NCBI GenBank assembly: GCA_016208315.1
Contig: JACQYF010000072.1
Span: 1 to 53,603, forward strand
Direction of reading: 5' to 3'
DNA length: 53,603 nucleotides
DNA from: Chloroflexota bacterium
GTDB lineage: Bacteria > Chloroflexota > Anaerolineae > UBA4142
Notes under the pieces: model-generated
Told to the model about the DNA's origin: nothing
The model's input: the letters and a program-made list of their open reading frames with translations, nothing else
The model's database searches: none
Translations under genes and position numbers: made by a program
Part shown: one piece after another, positions 32,476-42,753 of the stretch
Layout of the letters: each line of letters starts with the position of its first letter
Position numbering within the stretch: the first letter of the stretch is position 1

Positions 32476-33219
32476 ATGGCTCTTGAAGTTGGACAGCTTG
32501 CTCCGGATTTTGTTCTTAAAAGCCATCTTGGACAGACGGTTCGGCTGAGTGAATATCGCGGCAAGCGCAATGTGGTGCTTGCATTCTTCCCGCTGGCCTG
32601 GACGCCGATTTGAACGGGCCAGATCCCATCGTATCAGGTCGCGCTCGACCGGTTCGATGGGTATCAGACCCAGGTTCTGGGTCTCAGCGTAGACAGCGAA
32701 CCGTGCTTGACCGCGTGGGCGGAGAGCTTGGGCGGAATCACGTATCCGCTGCTCAGTGATTTCTACCCGCATGGGTATGTAGCGCAATGCTTTGGCGTGT
32801 TGCGTTCCGATGGCAAGAGCGAGCGCGCGATTTTCGTGATTGACAAGCGCGGCATCATCCGCTATGTGGACGTCCACGACATTGACGATCAGCCCGATAA
32901 TGAAGTGCTGTTCGGCGTGCTCGCCCAAATCGAACCTACCGCCGCGCCACCGGCTCCGGCACCGACGCCGGTGATTCAGGCCGAGCCAGCCAGCGACATA
33001 GTCCTTTACTGTACGCCGTGGTGCCCGGGCTGCCGGCGCGCGCGCGAATACTTGAGTTCGAAGGGTGTTTCGTTCGCCGAAGTTGACATTACGCGCGACC
33101 GCGCGGCCGCGCAACGTCTCCGCGGCTGGGCCAAGGGCTACGAGACCACGCCGACGATCAACGTCCGAGGACAAGTCGTCGTCGGCTTCGATCAGGCGAA
33201 GCTGGATAAGTTGCTGTGA
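32476..33219 (+). CDS. Selenocysteine-containing peroxiredoxin fused to a glutaredoxin domain
   Basis: 247 aa if the in-frame TGA at 32611-32613 is read as selenocysteine (Sec46). The ATG has GAGG about 7 nt upstream. Residues 1 to about 155 form an AhpC/TSA peroxiredoxin (GQLAPDFVLKSHLGQTVRLS). The peroxidatic motif P-x3-T-x2-C appears as PLAWTPI-Sec-TGQ, so TGA falls exactly on the catalytic Cys codon. After the TGA the family sequence goes on (VLGLSVDSEP, YPLLSDFYPHG, FVIDKRGIIRY). A Pro/Ala linker leads to a glutaredoxin/NrdH-type domain (174-247) with C-P-G-C at 183-186 and the cis-Pro motif TTPTI. The fused domain would reduce the peroxidase, giving a self-contained peroxide reductase. 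A SECIS-like hairpin follows the TGA. No sel genes are in the window. Confidence 0.85.
32611..32661 (+). promoter_or_regulatory. Selenocysteine TGA codon with bacterial SECIS-like hairpin
   Basis: Starting 11 nt after the TGA, CCCATCG (32625-32631) pairs with CGATGGG (32655-32661), and inside it GGTCG (32637-32641) pairs with CGACC (32646-32650) around the apical loop CGCT. The apical loop begins 28 nt after the TGA, within the 16-37 nt range known for bacterial SECIS elements. A G lies among its first two bases, as SelB recognition requires. Confidence 0.8.
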
Positions 33220-34238
33220 CAAAACGGGGTAGCGGGCAAATGCCAAAAGGCCGCAAGGTGATTCGGGAGAATTCTGCATCGAGTCCGGCGCAGAGTTCTC
33301 TGTTCACTATTGAGAGAAAGCCAGAGATCACCTATCGTAAGCCACGGAAAGCGGCTCCGCCGCCTATTGCAACGCTCTTGACTAAAAAGCGTGTGATCGC
33401 GTTTGGATGGTATGACGGCAAGTTCTCTCACCTGGATTGGCTATTGCCTCTGCTGCCCGTTTGCCATCACTATTGTGAGCCGTTCGGTGGCTCTGGAGCC
33501 GTCTTGCTGAACCGAGCGCCTTCGCCCGTCGAGACTTATAACGATTTAGATGGGGAGGTCGTAAACTTTTTTCGCGTTTTGCGAGACAAAAAGGAAAAGC
33601 TAATTGAGGTGATTGGCCTGACGCCCTTTTCGCGTGAAGAGTTCAGCATTGCCTGTACAATTGATCCCGATTTGCCCCCGCTGGAAAGAGCGCGACGCTT
33701 TTTCGTCCGCGCTCGCCAAGTCCGAACGGGATTGGCGCAGACGGCAAGTCTGGGACGCTGGGCAAACTGCAAGAATACGAGCCGCGCCGGCATGAGCGGC
33801 GTGGTGAGCCGATGGCTTGGCAGCGTAGACAGTCTGCCCGAAATTGCAGAGAGACTTTTGCGTGTTCAGATCGAGAACCGGCCGGCATTAGATGTCATCC
33901 GTCTCTACGATTCACCTCAAACACTCTTTTATTGTGATCCCCCTTACGTGCATCTCACGCGCGGCGATAACAGTGCCTACGGTAACGAAATGTCCGACGA
34001 TGATCACCGGGCGTTGGCACACGTCTTAAACTCGGTTGAGGGCTGTATCGCAATTTCAAACTACCAGTGCGAACTGATGGATGCGCTTTATCCAGCTCCT
34101 AAATGGAAAAAGCATGTCGCGCCGGAAAGGACCATTCACTCCACGAAGGGAAAACGAATCGAAGCCCTGTGGACGAACTATAACCCGTTCGCGCAACGAG
34201 CCGGGATGCAAACCTTGCTAGAGAGCAAACGTGACTGA
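33216..34238 (+). CDS. D12-class (Dam-like) adenine-specific DNA methyltransferase
   Basis: 340 aa from a GTG overlapping the previous stop; an ATG at 33240 is an alternative. It transfers methyl groups from S-adenosylmethionine to adenine N6 in DNA. Motif I is seen in YCEPFGGSGAVLLNRAP with the upstream substrate loop KFSHLDWLLPLLP. The catalytic motif IV is DPPY in LFYCDPPYVHLTRGDN. The first about 50 residues are basic and variable. It overlaps the following endonuclease-like pseudogene by 8 nt, so it is the methylase of a restriction-modification pair whose nuclease is now broken. Confidence 0.88.
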   Translation: MTKRGSGQMPKGRKVIRENSASSPAQSSLFTIERKPEITYRKPRKAAPPPIATLLTKKRVIAFGWYDGKFSHLDWLLPLLPVCHHYCEPFGGSGAVLLNRAPSPVETYNDLDGEVVNFFRVLRDKKEKLIEVIGLTPFSREEFSIACTIDPDLPPLERARRFFVRARQVRTGLAQTASLGRWANCKNTSRAGMSGVVSRWLGSVDSLPEIAERLLRVQIENRPALDVIRLYDSPQTLFYCDPPYVHLTRGDNSAYGNEMSDDDHRALAHVLNSVEGCIAISNYQCELMDALYPAPKWKKHVAPERTIHSTKGKRIEALWTNYNPFAQRAGMQTLLESKRD

Positions 34239-35225
34239 CCCATCCCAAATCCTGGAGCAAGCTCTGGCACGCGCGTCCGCTGACCTTTCGAAACCATTGG
34301 TCAAGAGAAAGGACACAAGAGCACAAGTCGAATATGTCTGCCGATGTCTTCGCAACCGCGCGGGCGCCCGTTTGCTGATGGCATGTCTTTTGGCGAAGAT
34401 CCATCTGCTTTCCTGACTCCCGCTTTCCGAAATATAGACCGTACGTTGACGACCGACATCGAGATTATTGGGCGGCCCCGTCAGTTGTACAAAGATACTT
34501 TGCAGTTGCTGGCCGATGCGCATGCCGGACAGGTCTCGGCGAAAGACTTGCTTGCCGAAACCATAAGAATTCTTCTGGTCATGCGTAACGAAAAAGACAC
34601 GCGCATGGCGACTTTGCTCGCCGGCTTGAAGCACGCAGAGGACGTCATGCCGCTATCGTCAGAAGCAATTGTGAATCTGATCGAGCAGCATCTAAAGGTC
34701 AGGAACTCCAGTCGGCTACCTGTTCTCGTTGTCGCTGCCGCATATCAGGTGATCGGTGAAAAAATCGGGGAACGGGTTTTGGCGTTGCAGGCGCATAACG
34801 CTGCGGATCAGCAAACCGGCGCGTTAGGTGATGTGGAGATTTGCCTCATCGGCGATGAAGACGTGGTCACCGTTTACGAAATGAAAACCAAGCGCGTGAC
34901 GATTGACGACATAGATCGGGCAATGCAAAAGATCGCCACGGCCTCCACGCGGATTAACAACTACCTATTTGTCACTACCGACATGATTGAAGATCGCGTT
35001 AGGGAGTACGCAGCAGAGGTATACGAAAAAACGGGTGGGACCGAGATCGCTATTCTAGATTGTGTTGGCTTCCTCAGGCATTTCCTCCATCTTTTCCATC
35101 GCGCGCGAACGAGCTATTTGGATGCGTATCAAACTGTGCTCCTCGCCGAACCTGAAAGCGCGGTCAGTCAGCCGCTCAAAGAGGCCTTCCTGGCTCTGCG
35201 CCAAGCAGCCGAAGCAGATGAATAG
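34231..35225 (+). pseudogene. Restriction endonuclease-like gene (SacI-type suspected), frameshifted by an internal deletion
   Basis: A GTG start at 34231 overlaps the methylase stop. The first frame encodes MTDPSQILEQALARASADL up to RNRAGARLLMACLLAKI and then ends at 34416. A second frame, open from 34344, goes on with AFLTPAFRNIDRTLTTDIEIIGRPRQLYKDTLQLL to the stop at 35225. The two parts read as N- and C-terminal pieces of one nuclease family, as I recall it resembling SacI-type endonucleases, with some tens of residues missing at the junction near 34400. A deletion that also shifts the frame explains this. The second part holds GDVEICLIGDEDVVTVYEMKTK, which looks like a PD-(D/E)xK site. 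Family name is tentative. Confidence 0.65.
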
Positions 35226-35577
35226 ATGATCGCTGGTAGCTCGCTAACATTTCGGGAGTTTATGATGCGTGAGCCACTGCCGTTGGCGACCATTCAGGAT
35301 GCCGTGCTCCAGTTTTTGCGTGGCCGTGACGATGCGGTCCTCTTCGGCGCGCAAGCGGTCAATGCTTACGTGGACGAACCGCGGATGAGTCAGGACATTG
35401 ACCTCTATTCGACGCGCGCCAAGCAGTTGGCTGAAGAATTACGCGATACTCAAACAAGAATCCGGTCCTGTAGCGGATCGTCTCCAAGCCGCCGAGGCCG
35501 ATACCGCAGTGTTCAAAGTTTGGAAGGATTGGGTGGCTCAAGACATCCAGCCGATGGACGAAGAGGGCGAATTCTGA
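35226..35577 (+). pseudogene. AbiEii-like nucleotidyltransferase remnant, internally deleted
   Basis: The first frame (from 35226) contains LFGAQAVNAYVDEPRMSQDIDLYSTRAKQLAEELR, the typical start of an MNT/AbiEii-like nucleotidyltransferase with GAQAVN and the catalytic D-x-D (DIDLYS). From about 35437 a different frame takes over, encoding YAILKQESGPVADRLQAAE and KVWKDWVAQDIQPMDEEGEF before TGA at 35575. This looks like the C-terminal end of the same kind of protein, so the middle seems deleted with a frame change. The family includes toxins of type IV toxin-antitoxin and abortive-infection systems. It directly follows the broken endonuclease, so the whole cassette is decaying. Confidence 0.55.
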
Positions 35578-35593
35578 TAATCATCCAGACAAC

Positions 35594-35622
35594 AAAACAC
35601 TCCGTTCGCAGCGGAGTGTTTT
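35594..35622. terminator. Bidirectional terminator
   Basis: AAAACACTCCG (35594-35604) pairs perfectly with CGGAGTGTTTT (35612-35622) around a 7-nt loop, giving T runs on both strands. It separates the defence remnants from the convergent histidine kinase gene. A further GATTGACTGATTGAC word repeat follows. Confidence 0.8.
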
Positions 35623-35652
35623 CATTTCCCGGTTGACTGATTGACCGATTGA

Positions 35653-37908
35653 CTAATTGCCTGATTGCCCAACTGCCTTCGGAATTGCGAAATAAAACGT
35701 GCTCCCCTTACCCGCGACGCTTGCCACCCACACGCGTCCCTTGTGCGCTTCGACGATGCGTTTGACGATGGCTAGCCCCAGCCCCACGCCGCCAAAGCGC
35801 CGCGTCGTGGAACCGTCCACCTGATAAAAACGCGTAAAGATCTTTTCAACTTGATCGGGCGCGATGCCGATACCGTGATCCTGCACTTGCGCCTGGATTT
35901 CGCTATCCCTTTCGAACACGCGGACGCACACCTCACCGCCGTTCGGGCTGAACTTGATCGCGTTCTCGATCAAGTTTTCAAAGACTTGCGCCAGGCGCTC
36001 GGCATCGCCGATTGTATCGGGCAGGCCGGGCGCGATGTCTTCGCGCAAGTCCACGTGCGCCTGCTCCGCGGCAAACATCGCCGTCCGCACGGTCGCGCGC
36101 GCGAGTAGCCCCAGGTTCACGGAAGCGAGCCGCAATGTATCCGCCTCGGCCTGTTGCAGCGAGAGAATATCGTTGACGAGACGAACCAGCGCATCCGTTT
36201 TGTCGGCCAGGATGTTCATCCCATCGCGCGCGGCGGCCGGCAGTTCGCCGAGCGTATCCGTCCGCAACAACTCGACATAGCCCTTGATGAACGTCAGCGG
36301 CGTCCGCAGTTCGTGCGACATGTTTTGCACGAATTCCGTCTTGAGCCGGTCCAGTTCCTTCAGGTCGTCGTACGCTTGCTTCAATCGCTCGGCGCGGTCC
36401 CGCAAGTCCTCGTACAACTGCCCGTTTTCGACCGCGGTCGCAATCTGCGCGGCGACCGTCGTGAGCAGGCGTTGGTCGTCCTCGTTGAACGCATGGGGCG
36501 CATCGCAGTCCAGACTCAGCGTCCCGAGCACGCGGTCGTGGCTGGTGAGCGGCACGGTCAGCATGGCCTCGGTGCCGGGATTCAGCTCGGCATCCGCCGG
36601 CGCGTCCTCGGCGCGCTGGATGTAAATCGGGCTGCCGTCCCGCGCGACGCGTCCCACAATCCCTTGTCCGAGCGCCACACCGGTGGCGACCCTCGTCGGA
36701 ATCATCCCACTCTCGGCTTCGAGTTCGAGAACCTGGCGCGCGGGATTCAGGAGGTGAATCGAGCACGTGCGGCAGTTGAAAATCAGCATGAGCCGCGCGA
36801 CGATCAGGTTGAGAATCTCATTCACGTCTAGACTGGTCGCCAGTTGATTCGCGATGAGATTGAGGGTCGTCACTTCGGCGAGGCGTTTTTCCGTTTGGCG
36901 ATGGAGGCGCGCGTTCTCGATGGCGATGCCGGCGGAGGCCGCGAACATGCCGAGCAGTTTCTCGTCCGCTTCGGTGAACGGGCTGCCGTCGCGGCGATTG
37001 ATCAGCTCGACCGCGCCGATGGTGCGGTCCGCCACCTGGATGGGCGCGGCGAGGACCGACCGCGTGACAAAGCGCGTGTCCTTGTCGAAACCTTTGAACC
37101 AGCGTGGGTCTCGGCGCACGTCGGGGACGAGGAGGGGTTGGCCGTGCTGCGTGACCCAGCCGACGATGCCTTCGTTGCTCCGCATGCGTTTGTGCAGCAA
37201 CGACTCGCCCGCGCCGCCGTGGACCACTTCAAAAACCAATTCGTCCGTCAGCGGGTCGAGGAGGACGAGCGCGCCCGCTTCGATGTTGAACAACTTACTC
37301 ATGCGGTCGAAAAAGAGCTTGAGCACCTCGTCGAGATTCAGCGTGCTGTTAATCGCGCGCGTGATCTCGTTCGCGACGACCAGTTCGTCCGCGCGCGCCC
37401 GCATCTGCGCGAACAAGCGCGCGTTTTCGATGACGATGCTGATCTGGTTGGCGATCGCGTCGAGGAGTTGCAGATGGCCGCGGTCAAAGCGGTCCGGCGC
37501 GTAGCTCTGTACGGACATAACGCCGATGAGGCGATCCTGCACGATCAGCGGCACACCCAGCCACGAGCGCGTGGGCGACCCGATGACGCTGGGCTGGACG
37601 GGCAGATCGCGCGCGTTCTGAAGATCGCCGATTACGAGGGGTTTCTTGTGAGCAATGATCCAGCCGCTCAGCCCGGTCAAGTCGTCGAGGCGCTGTGTAA
37701 TCTTGGGCAAGCTCGCGCCATTGTCCACCAGGAACTCGAAACGCAGCTCGCGCTCTGGCTCCGCATACAACGCGATGAAAAACGTGTCGGTATTCATCAC
37801 GCGATGCACGCTTTCGTAGACTCGGCGCAGAATCTGTTCCAGATCCAGCGTCGAGGTGATCGCCATGCTGATGTCGCGGAGGATTTCGAGTTCGATGTCC
37901 GAGCGCAT
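35653..37908 (-). CDS. GAF-domain sensor histidine kinase
   Basis: 751 aa, soluble (no transmembrane segment seen). Three GAF domains in tandem (about 15-165, 175-330 and 345-490) would bind small ligands or chromophores; each contains GVPL/APIQV/TVPL-type strands. Then a coiled linker, the HisKA dimerisation box [23 protein letters not shown] with the phosphorylated His at about 530, and a HATPase domain with [15 protein letters not shown] (N box), DHGIGI (G1) and [19 protein letters not shown] (G2). No response regulator is adjacent, so its partner is elsewhere. It ends a long minus-strand gene series after secA. Confidence 0.92.
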   Translation of the reverse strand: MRSDIELEILRDISMAITSTLDLEQILRRVYESVHRVMNTDTFFIALYAEPERELRFEFLVDNGASLPKITQRLDDLTGLSGWIIAHKKPLVIGDLQNARDLPVQPSVIGSPTRSWLGVPLIVQDRLIGVMSVQSYAPDRFDRGHLQLLDAIANQISIVIENARLFAQMRARADELVVANEITRAINSTLNLDEVLKLFFDRMSKLFNIEAGALVLLDPLTDELVFEVVHGGAGESLLHKRMRSNEGIVGWVTQHGQPLLVPDVRRDPRWFKGFDKDTRFVTRSVLAAPIQVADRTIGAVELINRRDGSPFTEADEKLLGMFAASAGIAIENARLHRQTEKRLAEVTTLNLIANQLATSLDVNEILNLIVARLMLIFNCRTCSIHLLNPARQVLELEAESGMIPTRVATGVALGQGIVGRVARDGSPIYIQRAEDAPADAELNPGTEAMLTVPLTSHDRVLGTLSLDCDAPHAFNEDDQRLLTTVAAQIATAVENGQLYEDLRDRAERLKQAYDDLKELDRLKTEFVQNMSHELRTPLTFIKGYVELLRTDTLGELPAAARDGMNILADKTDALVRLVNDILSLQQAEADTLRLASVNLGLLARATVRTAMFAAEQAHVDLREDIAPGLPDTIGDAERLAQVFENLIENAIKFSPNGGEVCVRVFERDSEIQAQVQDHGIGIAPDQVEKIFTRFYQVDGSTTRRFGGVGLGLAIVKRIVEAHKGRVWVASVAGKGSTFYFAIPKAVGQSGN

Positions 37909-37916
37909 AGTTTGAT

Positions 37917-40900
37917 TTACCGGCGGCGCTTGCCGTTGCCGGCCATATTCGCCGGCGCGCTTTGCCCCAAGTCGCTATGCATGTGACAATTCTTGTATTT
38001 CTTGCCGCTGCCGCACCAGCACGGATCATTGCGCCCAAGCTTGGCGGCGGTGGTTGCCCCAACGGGGCTTCGGGTGGGCTGGGCTTGCGCTTTAGGACTT
38101 GGGACCGGCGACTTGGGACTTGGGACCTGCGCCTTGGGCTGTTCGCTGCTGACCGGCTTGGCCGTCTCAATCGCCTTGCGCGAGGCACGGTCGCGATCCT
38201 CTTCCTCCAATTTCGCAAAGCCGCGGTACTGGTACGTGAATACGTAACTGACGACTTGGGAGCGGATGCGCCGGTACAAGTCCTGGAACATCTCGTACGC
38301 GCGGCGCTTGTACTCGACGAGCGGATCGCGCTGGGCGAACGCTTGCAGGCCGATGCCCTCGCGCAGGGCCTCGATTTCCGTCAAATAATCTACCCAGAGA
38401 TTCGTGACCACGCTGAGCATAAGTTCGCGCAGTAGGTCGTTGAACGCTTGCGCCCCGCCTCGCAGCGGTTCGAGCTGGTCGAGCGATTGGTTCCAGTACG
38501 CGAGGATTTCGTCGCGCAATTCGTCCTGGCTCAGCCCCTTGATCTTTTCCGCCGCGAAATGCACCCACGGGAAACGCGGCACCGCGATCTCGTAGCGGCG
38601 GTGCGTGCGCTGATCGAATGCGGCGTGGCGTGTGTGGCTGATCGCGAACAGCAGATTGGACAGGCGCATGCCGCGCACGTCGTCGACGGTCTTGACCCGG
38701 TCGCCCAATTCGCGCTCGATCTCGGCGAGGTGCTTGTCGGCTTGTTGATTATAAGCATCGGCCATATTGGCCGTGATCGCGTCGCGCAGCGCGTCGAAAT
38801 TCAGCACTTCATCTAGGGGCACAAGCACAGCCGCCTGAATGCCAGTGCGTTTCTCAACGCGCCGCATGACCTGCTCGAACACGCGCAAGTCAAACGCGCG
38901 ATGCAGCGCGTCGAGCATCTCGCGGTCGCCGATTTGTTCGTCACGGGCGAGGCGCAGATCAATATTGATGCCGGTGGCTTGACTGACCGCCGCGGCGAGT
39001 GTGCGCGCATCCAGGTGGCGGTTCTGCTCTTGCGCCTCTTGCTGCGCGGTCGTCAGCGTGTTCTTGGCGAGGTCTTCCAGCTCATCCCACTTTATTTTAT
39101 ATTCCTGCTCGAACTGGTTGACGACTTCGGGCACGATGACTTGCGTGACGTAATCGCGGTGCAGTTCCAAAGCCGCGCGCGCGGCGTTGAGGATTTGATG
39201 GGAAATCGCTTTCGGATCTTCGCTGTGATTCAGCTCGCGTTGCGCGAGCGTGAGCGAGAAGGGCGGCCAGATCTCGTTTTCGTTCAGGAAAAAGCCGGGT
39301 AGCAGCGCGTCGAGGTGGAGCAGCAAGCGCGACTCGCCTTGCTCGCCTTTCAAATCCTCGGCGAGAATGCGGTTCACTTCTTCTTCCAGCCAACTCCGCA
39401 TGTCCGCGCGCAAATCGGCCTTGGTGAGGATGCGATAGCGCTGCCCGTAAATGACCTCGCGCTGCTTGTTCAAAACGTCGTCGTATTCGAGCAAGTGCTT
39501 GCGGATGTCAAAGTTGTAGCTTTCCATCTTGACTTGCGCTTGCTCGATCGCGCCCGTGACCCAGTTGTGCTCGATGGGAATGTCCTCGATCCACACGCGG
39601 TCCACCAAGCCCTTGCCGCCCATGCGGCGCATGATCTCGTCTTCCAGCGAAACGTAAAAGCGCGAAGAGCCGGGATCGCCTTGACGCCCGGAACGGCCGC
39701 GCAACTGGTTGTCAATGCGCCGCGCCTCGTGGCGCTCGGTGCCAATGATCCGCAGCCCGCCGAGTTCGCGGACGCGCGCGCGGTCGCGCATGTATTTCAG
39801 AAAACGATCCACGTGCTCTCTGTCGAGGACGTAGCTCTCTTCAGGGATTCTTGCCAGCGCGTCGGCAATCTGATCGAAGGTGAGATTGTAGGGGTCCACG
39901 CCGTTGCGGCGCAAGATGCGACCAAGTTCGTTGAGTGTTTCTTCCGGCAAACCACCGCCGAGCTTGATGTCCACGCCGCGGCCCGCCATGTTCGTCGCGA
40001 TGGTGACCGTATGCGGTTCGCCGGCGCGGGCGACGATGTGTCCTTCCTTTTCGTGCTCCTTGGCGTTCAGAACGGAATGTGGCGCGCCTTCCCGCAGGAT
40101 CGTTTCGAGTTGCTGCGCGTCCTCGATGCCAAAAACCGCGGACAGGGACTCAAGGTTTGCCGCGGTGAACGGGTCGGCATTCACGCCCAGCTTTTTCGCG
40201 AGGAGCAGCACGTCCGGCTCGCGCAGGAACAACCGCTTGACGATAATGTCCATGTCCGCCGCGCGCACGCTGAACTCGTCCGTCACCTCGTCCACATCGC
40301 CCAGAGTTTCGATCAGCGTGCGATTAATGTCGCTTAGGTCGGTACGCTGAAGGCGCAATTCTTGGTAGACATCCACGACGACTTCAAGCGGCAGACTAAA
40401 GCGCGGCGCGATCTTGCTGAGGTCGTCCGGGTGCGCGGCAATTTCGGCGCAGAGCGTTTCCGCCGCGTCGAGCCGAAGCTGGCGGTCTTCGAGGCGCGCC
40501 GCAAATTTCAAATCGCGCTCCCCAATTTCCTCTATCTCCCTTATTTCCTTATCGCCCCAATTGAATTGCTTGGCGACATTTGCCCGGTCCTTGTCGCGCG
40601 CGAGCCGCGGTTTCACGCGCGCCAACTCGCGCGCGGGCTGGCGCAATCGCCGCGCGGTCTCGGCGACGGCGCGCAAGTTGTAATCATGGAATAGACGCGA
40701 GGAAAGCGCCTCGTCGAAATTCTCGGGCGCGTCGTCGAGACTGCGGGAAAGTACGGACTTGAGCGTGTTGCGCTGCTTGTCGGTTAACGCCACTCCGCTT
40801 TCGCTGCGTGGCTCATTACCAGCATTATCTACCGCGTTCGCGAGCAGGCGAACGCGCGCCAAGGTTTGCAGCTTCGGCGCGGCGAGCCGCTTACTCAACC

Positions 40901-42443
40901 GCTCGGATAACTCCACTGAAGTCGTGCCGACGAGCGCCGGCTGTCCTTTCGCGTACAGCGACGCGATCTCAATGGTCGTGGCGCGCCACTTGGCTTCTTC
41001 GTTCCGGTATACGAGGTCGGGCTGGTCGTTGCGAATCATCGGCTTGTGTGTGGGAATGCTGACGACGTCCAGTCCGTAGACTTTGTGGAATTCGTCCTCT
41101 TCGGTTTTCGCGGTACCGGTCATCCCGGCGAGTTTCTTGTACAGCCGGAAATAGTTTTGCAGGGTGATGGTCGCGTAGGTCACCGACTCTTGCTGAATGG
41201 GCACGCGCTCTTTGGCTTCCACCGCCTGGTGCAGCCCATCCGACCAGCGGCGGCCCGGCATGGTGCGTCCGGTGAACTCGTCCACGATGATGACTTGGCC
41301 CTTGCGGATGATGTAATCCTTGTCGCGCTTGAAGAGATATTCTGCCTTCATCGCGGCTTCGAGGTGGTGCATCACTTTCGCCTGCTTGGGGTCTATCTCT
41401 TCGGGCCGATCCGGATTGACCAACGGCGTGCCCAGCAGTTGTTCGATGCGGTCATAACCGGCTTCGGTCAACGTAATGGCCCGCGTGCGCGCCTCGATCT
41501 CGTAATCGTCCTTGCTGAGCTTGCGGACCACTTCGGCCAGGCGATAGTATTCGTCCGACGCTTCGCCCGCGGGACCGGAGATAATGAGGGGGGTGCGCGC
41601 TTCGTCAATCAGGATATTGTCCACCTCGTCCACGATCGCAAAGTAAAGCTCGCGCTGGACGCGGTCTTCGAGCCGCCAAGCCATGTTGTCGCGCAAATAG
41701 TCAAAGCCGAACTCGTTGTTCGTGCCGTAGGTGATGTCGGCGGCGTACGCTTCGCGCCGCGTGACCGCACGGAGAAAATTTAATTCGGCCGTGGCGGCTT
41801 TGAACTGTGCGTCGAACAGCAGCGCATTCTTTTCGCCTTGCTGGAGCACGCCCGTCGCCAGTCCGAGCAAGTTGTAGATCGGCCCCATCCACTGCGCGTC
41901 GCGGCGCGCCAAGTAATCGTTCACCGTGACGAGATGGGCGCCGTGGCCGGCGAGCGCGTTGAGATAAAGCGGGAGCGTCGCGACGAGGGTCTTGCCTTCG
42001 CCGGTCCGCATCTCGGCGACCTTGCCGTCGTGCAAAACCATCCCGCCGATCAGCTGCACGTCGAAATGGCGCAAGCCGATGGTTCTGACGCTCGCTTCCC
42101 GGACCGCGGCGAACGCTTCCGGCAAAATATCGTCTAGCGCCTCGCGTTCGGACGCGACTTGATCTTTCTGCGCTTGCTTGAGATGCTCTTCGAGCATGCG
42201 CCGGTCTTGCTCGTCCGCGGCGGTATTCAACTGCTCGCGCGCCTCCGCGACTTGAAGGCGCGGGCGGGCGGCGGCTTGTGCGAGGCGCGCCTTAAACTCG
42301 TCGGTCTTGGCGCGCAGTTCGGCATCGGAAAGCTTTTGGTATTCCGGTTCAAGTTCGTTGATTTCTTGAACGATCGGCGTCAAACGCTTGATCTCTTTCT
42401 CGTTTGGATCGCCGGTGAGTTTGGTATACAAATTCTTGAGCAT
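37917..42443 (-). CDS. secA: Preprotein translocase ATPase SecA with large insertions
   Basis: 1508 aa against about 800-950 in most bacteria. SecA drives protein export through SecYEG. Core motifs are intact: Walker [16 protein letters not shown] (about 140-155), [19 protein letters not shown], the cross-linking region ([21 protein letters not shown]), [12 protein letters not shown] (about 500), and [16 protein letters not shown] with [15 protein letters not shown] (about 790-820). Between the last two lie about 285 residues where E. coli has roughly 40. The helical wing/scaffold part is also enlarged by several hundred residues. The tail has a Pro/Ser/Lys linker encoded by CCCAAGTC word repeats and the zinc-binding SEC-C motif ([16 protein letters not shown]). 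The only secA in view. Confidence 0.93.
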   Translation of the reverse strand: MLKNLYTKLTGDPNEKEIKRLTPIVQEINELEPEYQKLSDAELRAKTDEFKARLAQAAARPRLQVAEAREQLNTAADEQDRRMLEEHLKQAQKDQVASEREALDDILPEAFAAVREASVRTIGLRHFDVQLIGGMVLHDGKVAEMRTGEGKTLVATLPLYLNALAGHGAHLVTVNDYLARRDAQWMGPIYNLLGLATGVLQQGEKNALLFDAQFKAATAELNFLRAVTRREAYAADITYGTNNEFGFDYLRDNMAWRLEDRVQRELYFAIVDEVDNILIDEARTPLIISGPAGEASDEYYRLAEVVRKLSKDDYEIEARTRAITLTEAGYDRIEQLLGTPLVNPDRPEEIDPKQAKVMHHLEAAMKAEYLFKRDKDYIIRKGQVIIVDEFTGRTMPGRRWSDGLHQAVEAKERVPIQQESVTYATITLQNYFRLYKKLAGMTGTAKTEEDEFHKVYGLDVVSIPTHKPMIRNDQPDLVYRNEEAKWRATTIEIASLYAKGQPALVGTTSVELSERLSKRLAAPKLQTLARVRLLANAVDNAGNEPRSESGVALTDKQRNTLKSVLSRSLDDAPENFDEALSSRLFHDYNLRAVAETARRLRQPARELARVKPRLARDKDRANVAKQFNWGDKEIREIEEIGERDLKFAARLEDRQLRLDAAETLCAEIAAHPDDLSKIAPRFSLPLEVVVDVYQELRLQRTDLSDINRTLIETLGDVDEVTDEFSVRAADMDIIVKRLFLREPDVLLLAKKLGVNADPFTAANLESLSAVFGIEDAQQLETILREGAPHSVLNAKEHEKEGHIVARAGEPHTVTIATNMAGRGVDIKLGGGLPEETLNELGRILRRNGVDPYNLTFDQIADALARIPEESYVLDREHVDRFLKYMRDRARVRELGGLRIIGTERHEARRIDNQLRGRSGRQGDPGSSRFYVSLEDEIMRRMGGKGLVDRVWIEDIPIEHNWVTGAIEQAQVKMESYNFDIRKHLLEYDDVLNKQREVIYGQRYRILTKADLRADMRSWLEEEVNRILAEDLKGEQGESRLLLHLDALLPGFFLNENEIWPPFSLTLAQRELNHSEDPKAISHQILNAARAALELHRDYVTQVIVPEVVNQFEQEYKIKWDELEDLAKNTLTTAQQEAQEQNRHLDARTLAAAVSQATGINIDLRLARDEQIGDREMLDALHRAFDLRVFEQVMRRVEKRTGIQAAVLVPLDEVLNFDALRDAITANMADAYNQQADKHLAEIERELGDRVKTVDDVRGMRLSNLLFAISHTRHAAFDQRTHRRYEIAVPRFPWVHFAAEKIKGLSQDELRDEILAYWNQSLDQLEPLRGGAQAFNDLLRELMLSVVTNLWVDYLTEIEALREGIGLQAFAQRDPLVEYKRRAYEMFQDLYRRIRSQVVSYVFTYQYRGFAKLEEEDRDRASRKAIETAKPVSSEQPKAQVPSPKSPVPSPKAQAQPTRSPVGATTAAKLGRNDPCWCGSGKKYKNCHMHSDLGQSAPANMAGNGKRRR

Positions 42444-42480
42444 AATTAACTCGATGACTTGACTTGTCGCTAGACAAACA

Positions 42481-42508
42481 ACGCGAAGATTTCAATTGGT
42501 CTTCGCGT
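42481..42508. terminator. Hairpin upstream of secA
   Basis: ACGCGAAGA (42481-42489) pairs perfectly with TCTTCGCGT (42500-42508) around a 10-nt loop. On the minus strand TGTTTGTC follows, so it could end transcripts from prs before secA. Confidence 0.6.
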
Positions 42509-42536
42509 CTTTGCATCCGTCAGTTACTTGCCAATA

Positions 42537-42731
42537 TTATACCACACTTCGCCGAGGTACTCGCTCTTGAGGTTCGCTTAGGTTCCGGGAATCCCTGACC
42601 TCCGCAATTGGTGCACTCACTTGCGTCATTATTTCTTGCCAGTCTTCGGAAGGCGACGCGTTCCGGAGGCTGGCAATCACCGCATCAAGTTCATCGAAAT
42701 CAAAAGTCCCTACGGGACGCTTCGCAGTCAT
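42537..42731 (-). CDS. Small hypothetical protein
   Basis: 64 aa, acidic in the middle (FDFDELDAVIASLRNASPSEDWQEIMTQV) and Arg-rich at the end. I recognise no family. It follows prs by 22 nt in the same direction, and the terminator at 42481 follows it. There is no clear ribosome binding site, so it may not be translated. Confidence 0.35.
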   Translation of the reverse strand: MTAKRPVGTFDFDELDAVIASLRNASPSEDWQEIMTQVSAPIAEVRDSRNLSEPQERVPRRSVV

Positions 42732-42753
42732 GAATCCGAAGTCCTAAATCTGC

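Noticed and set aside
32707..33219. Stand-alone glutaredoxin-like gene starting at 32707
   Set aside because: Its first 60 residues are the middle of a peroxiredoxin domain that continues in frame upstream through the TGA to a good start at 32476.
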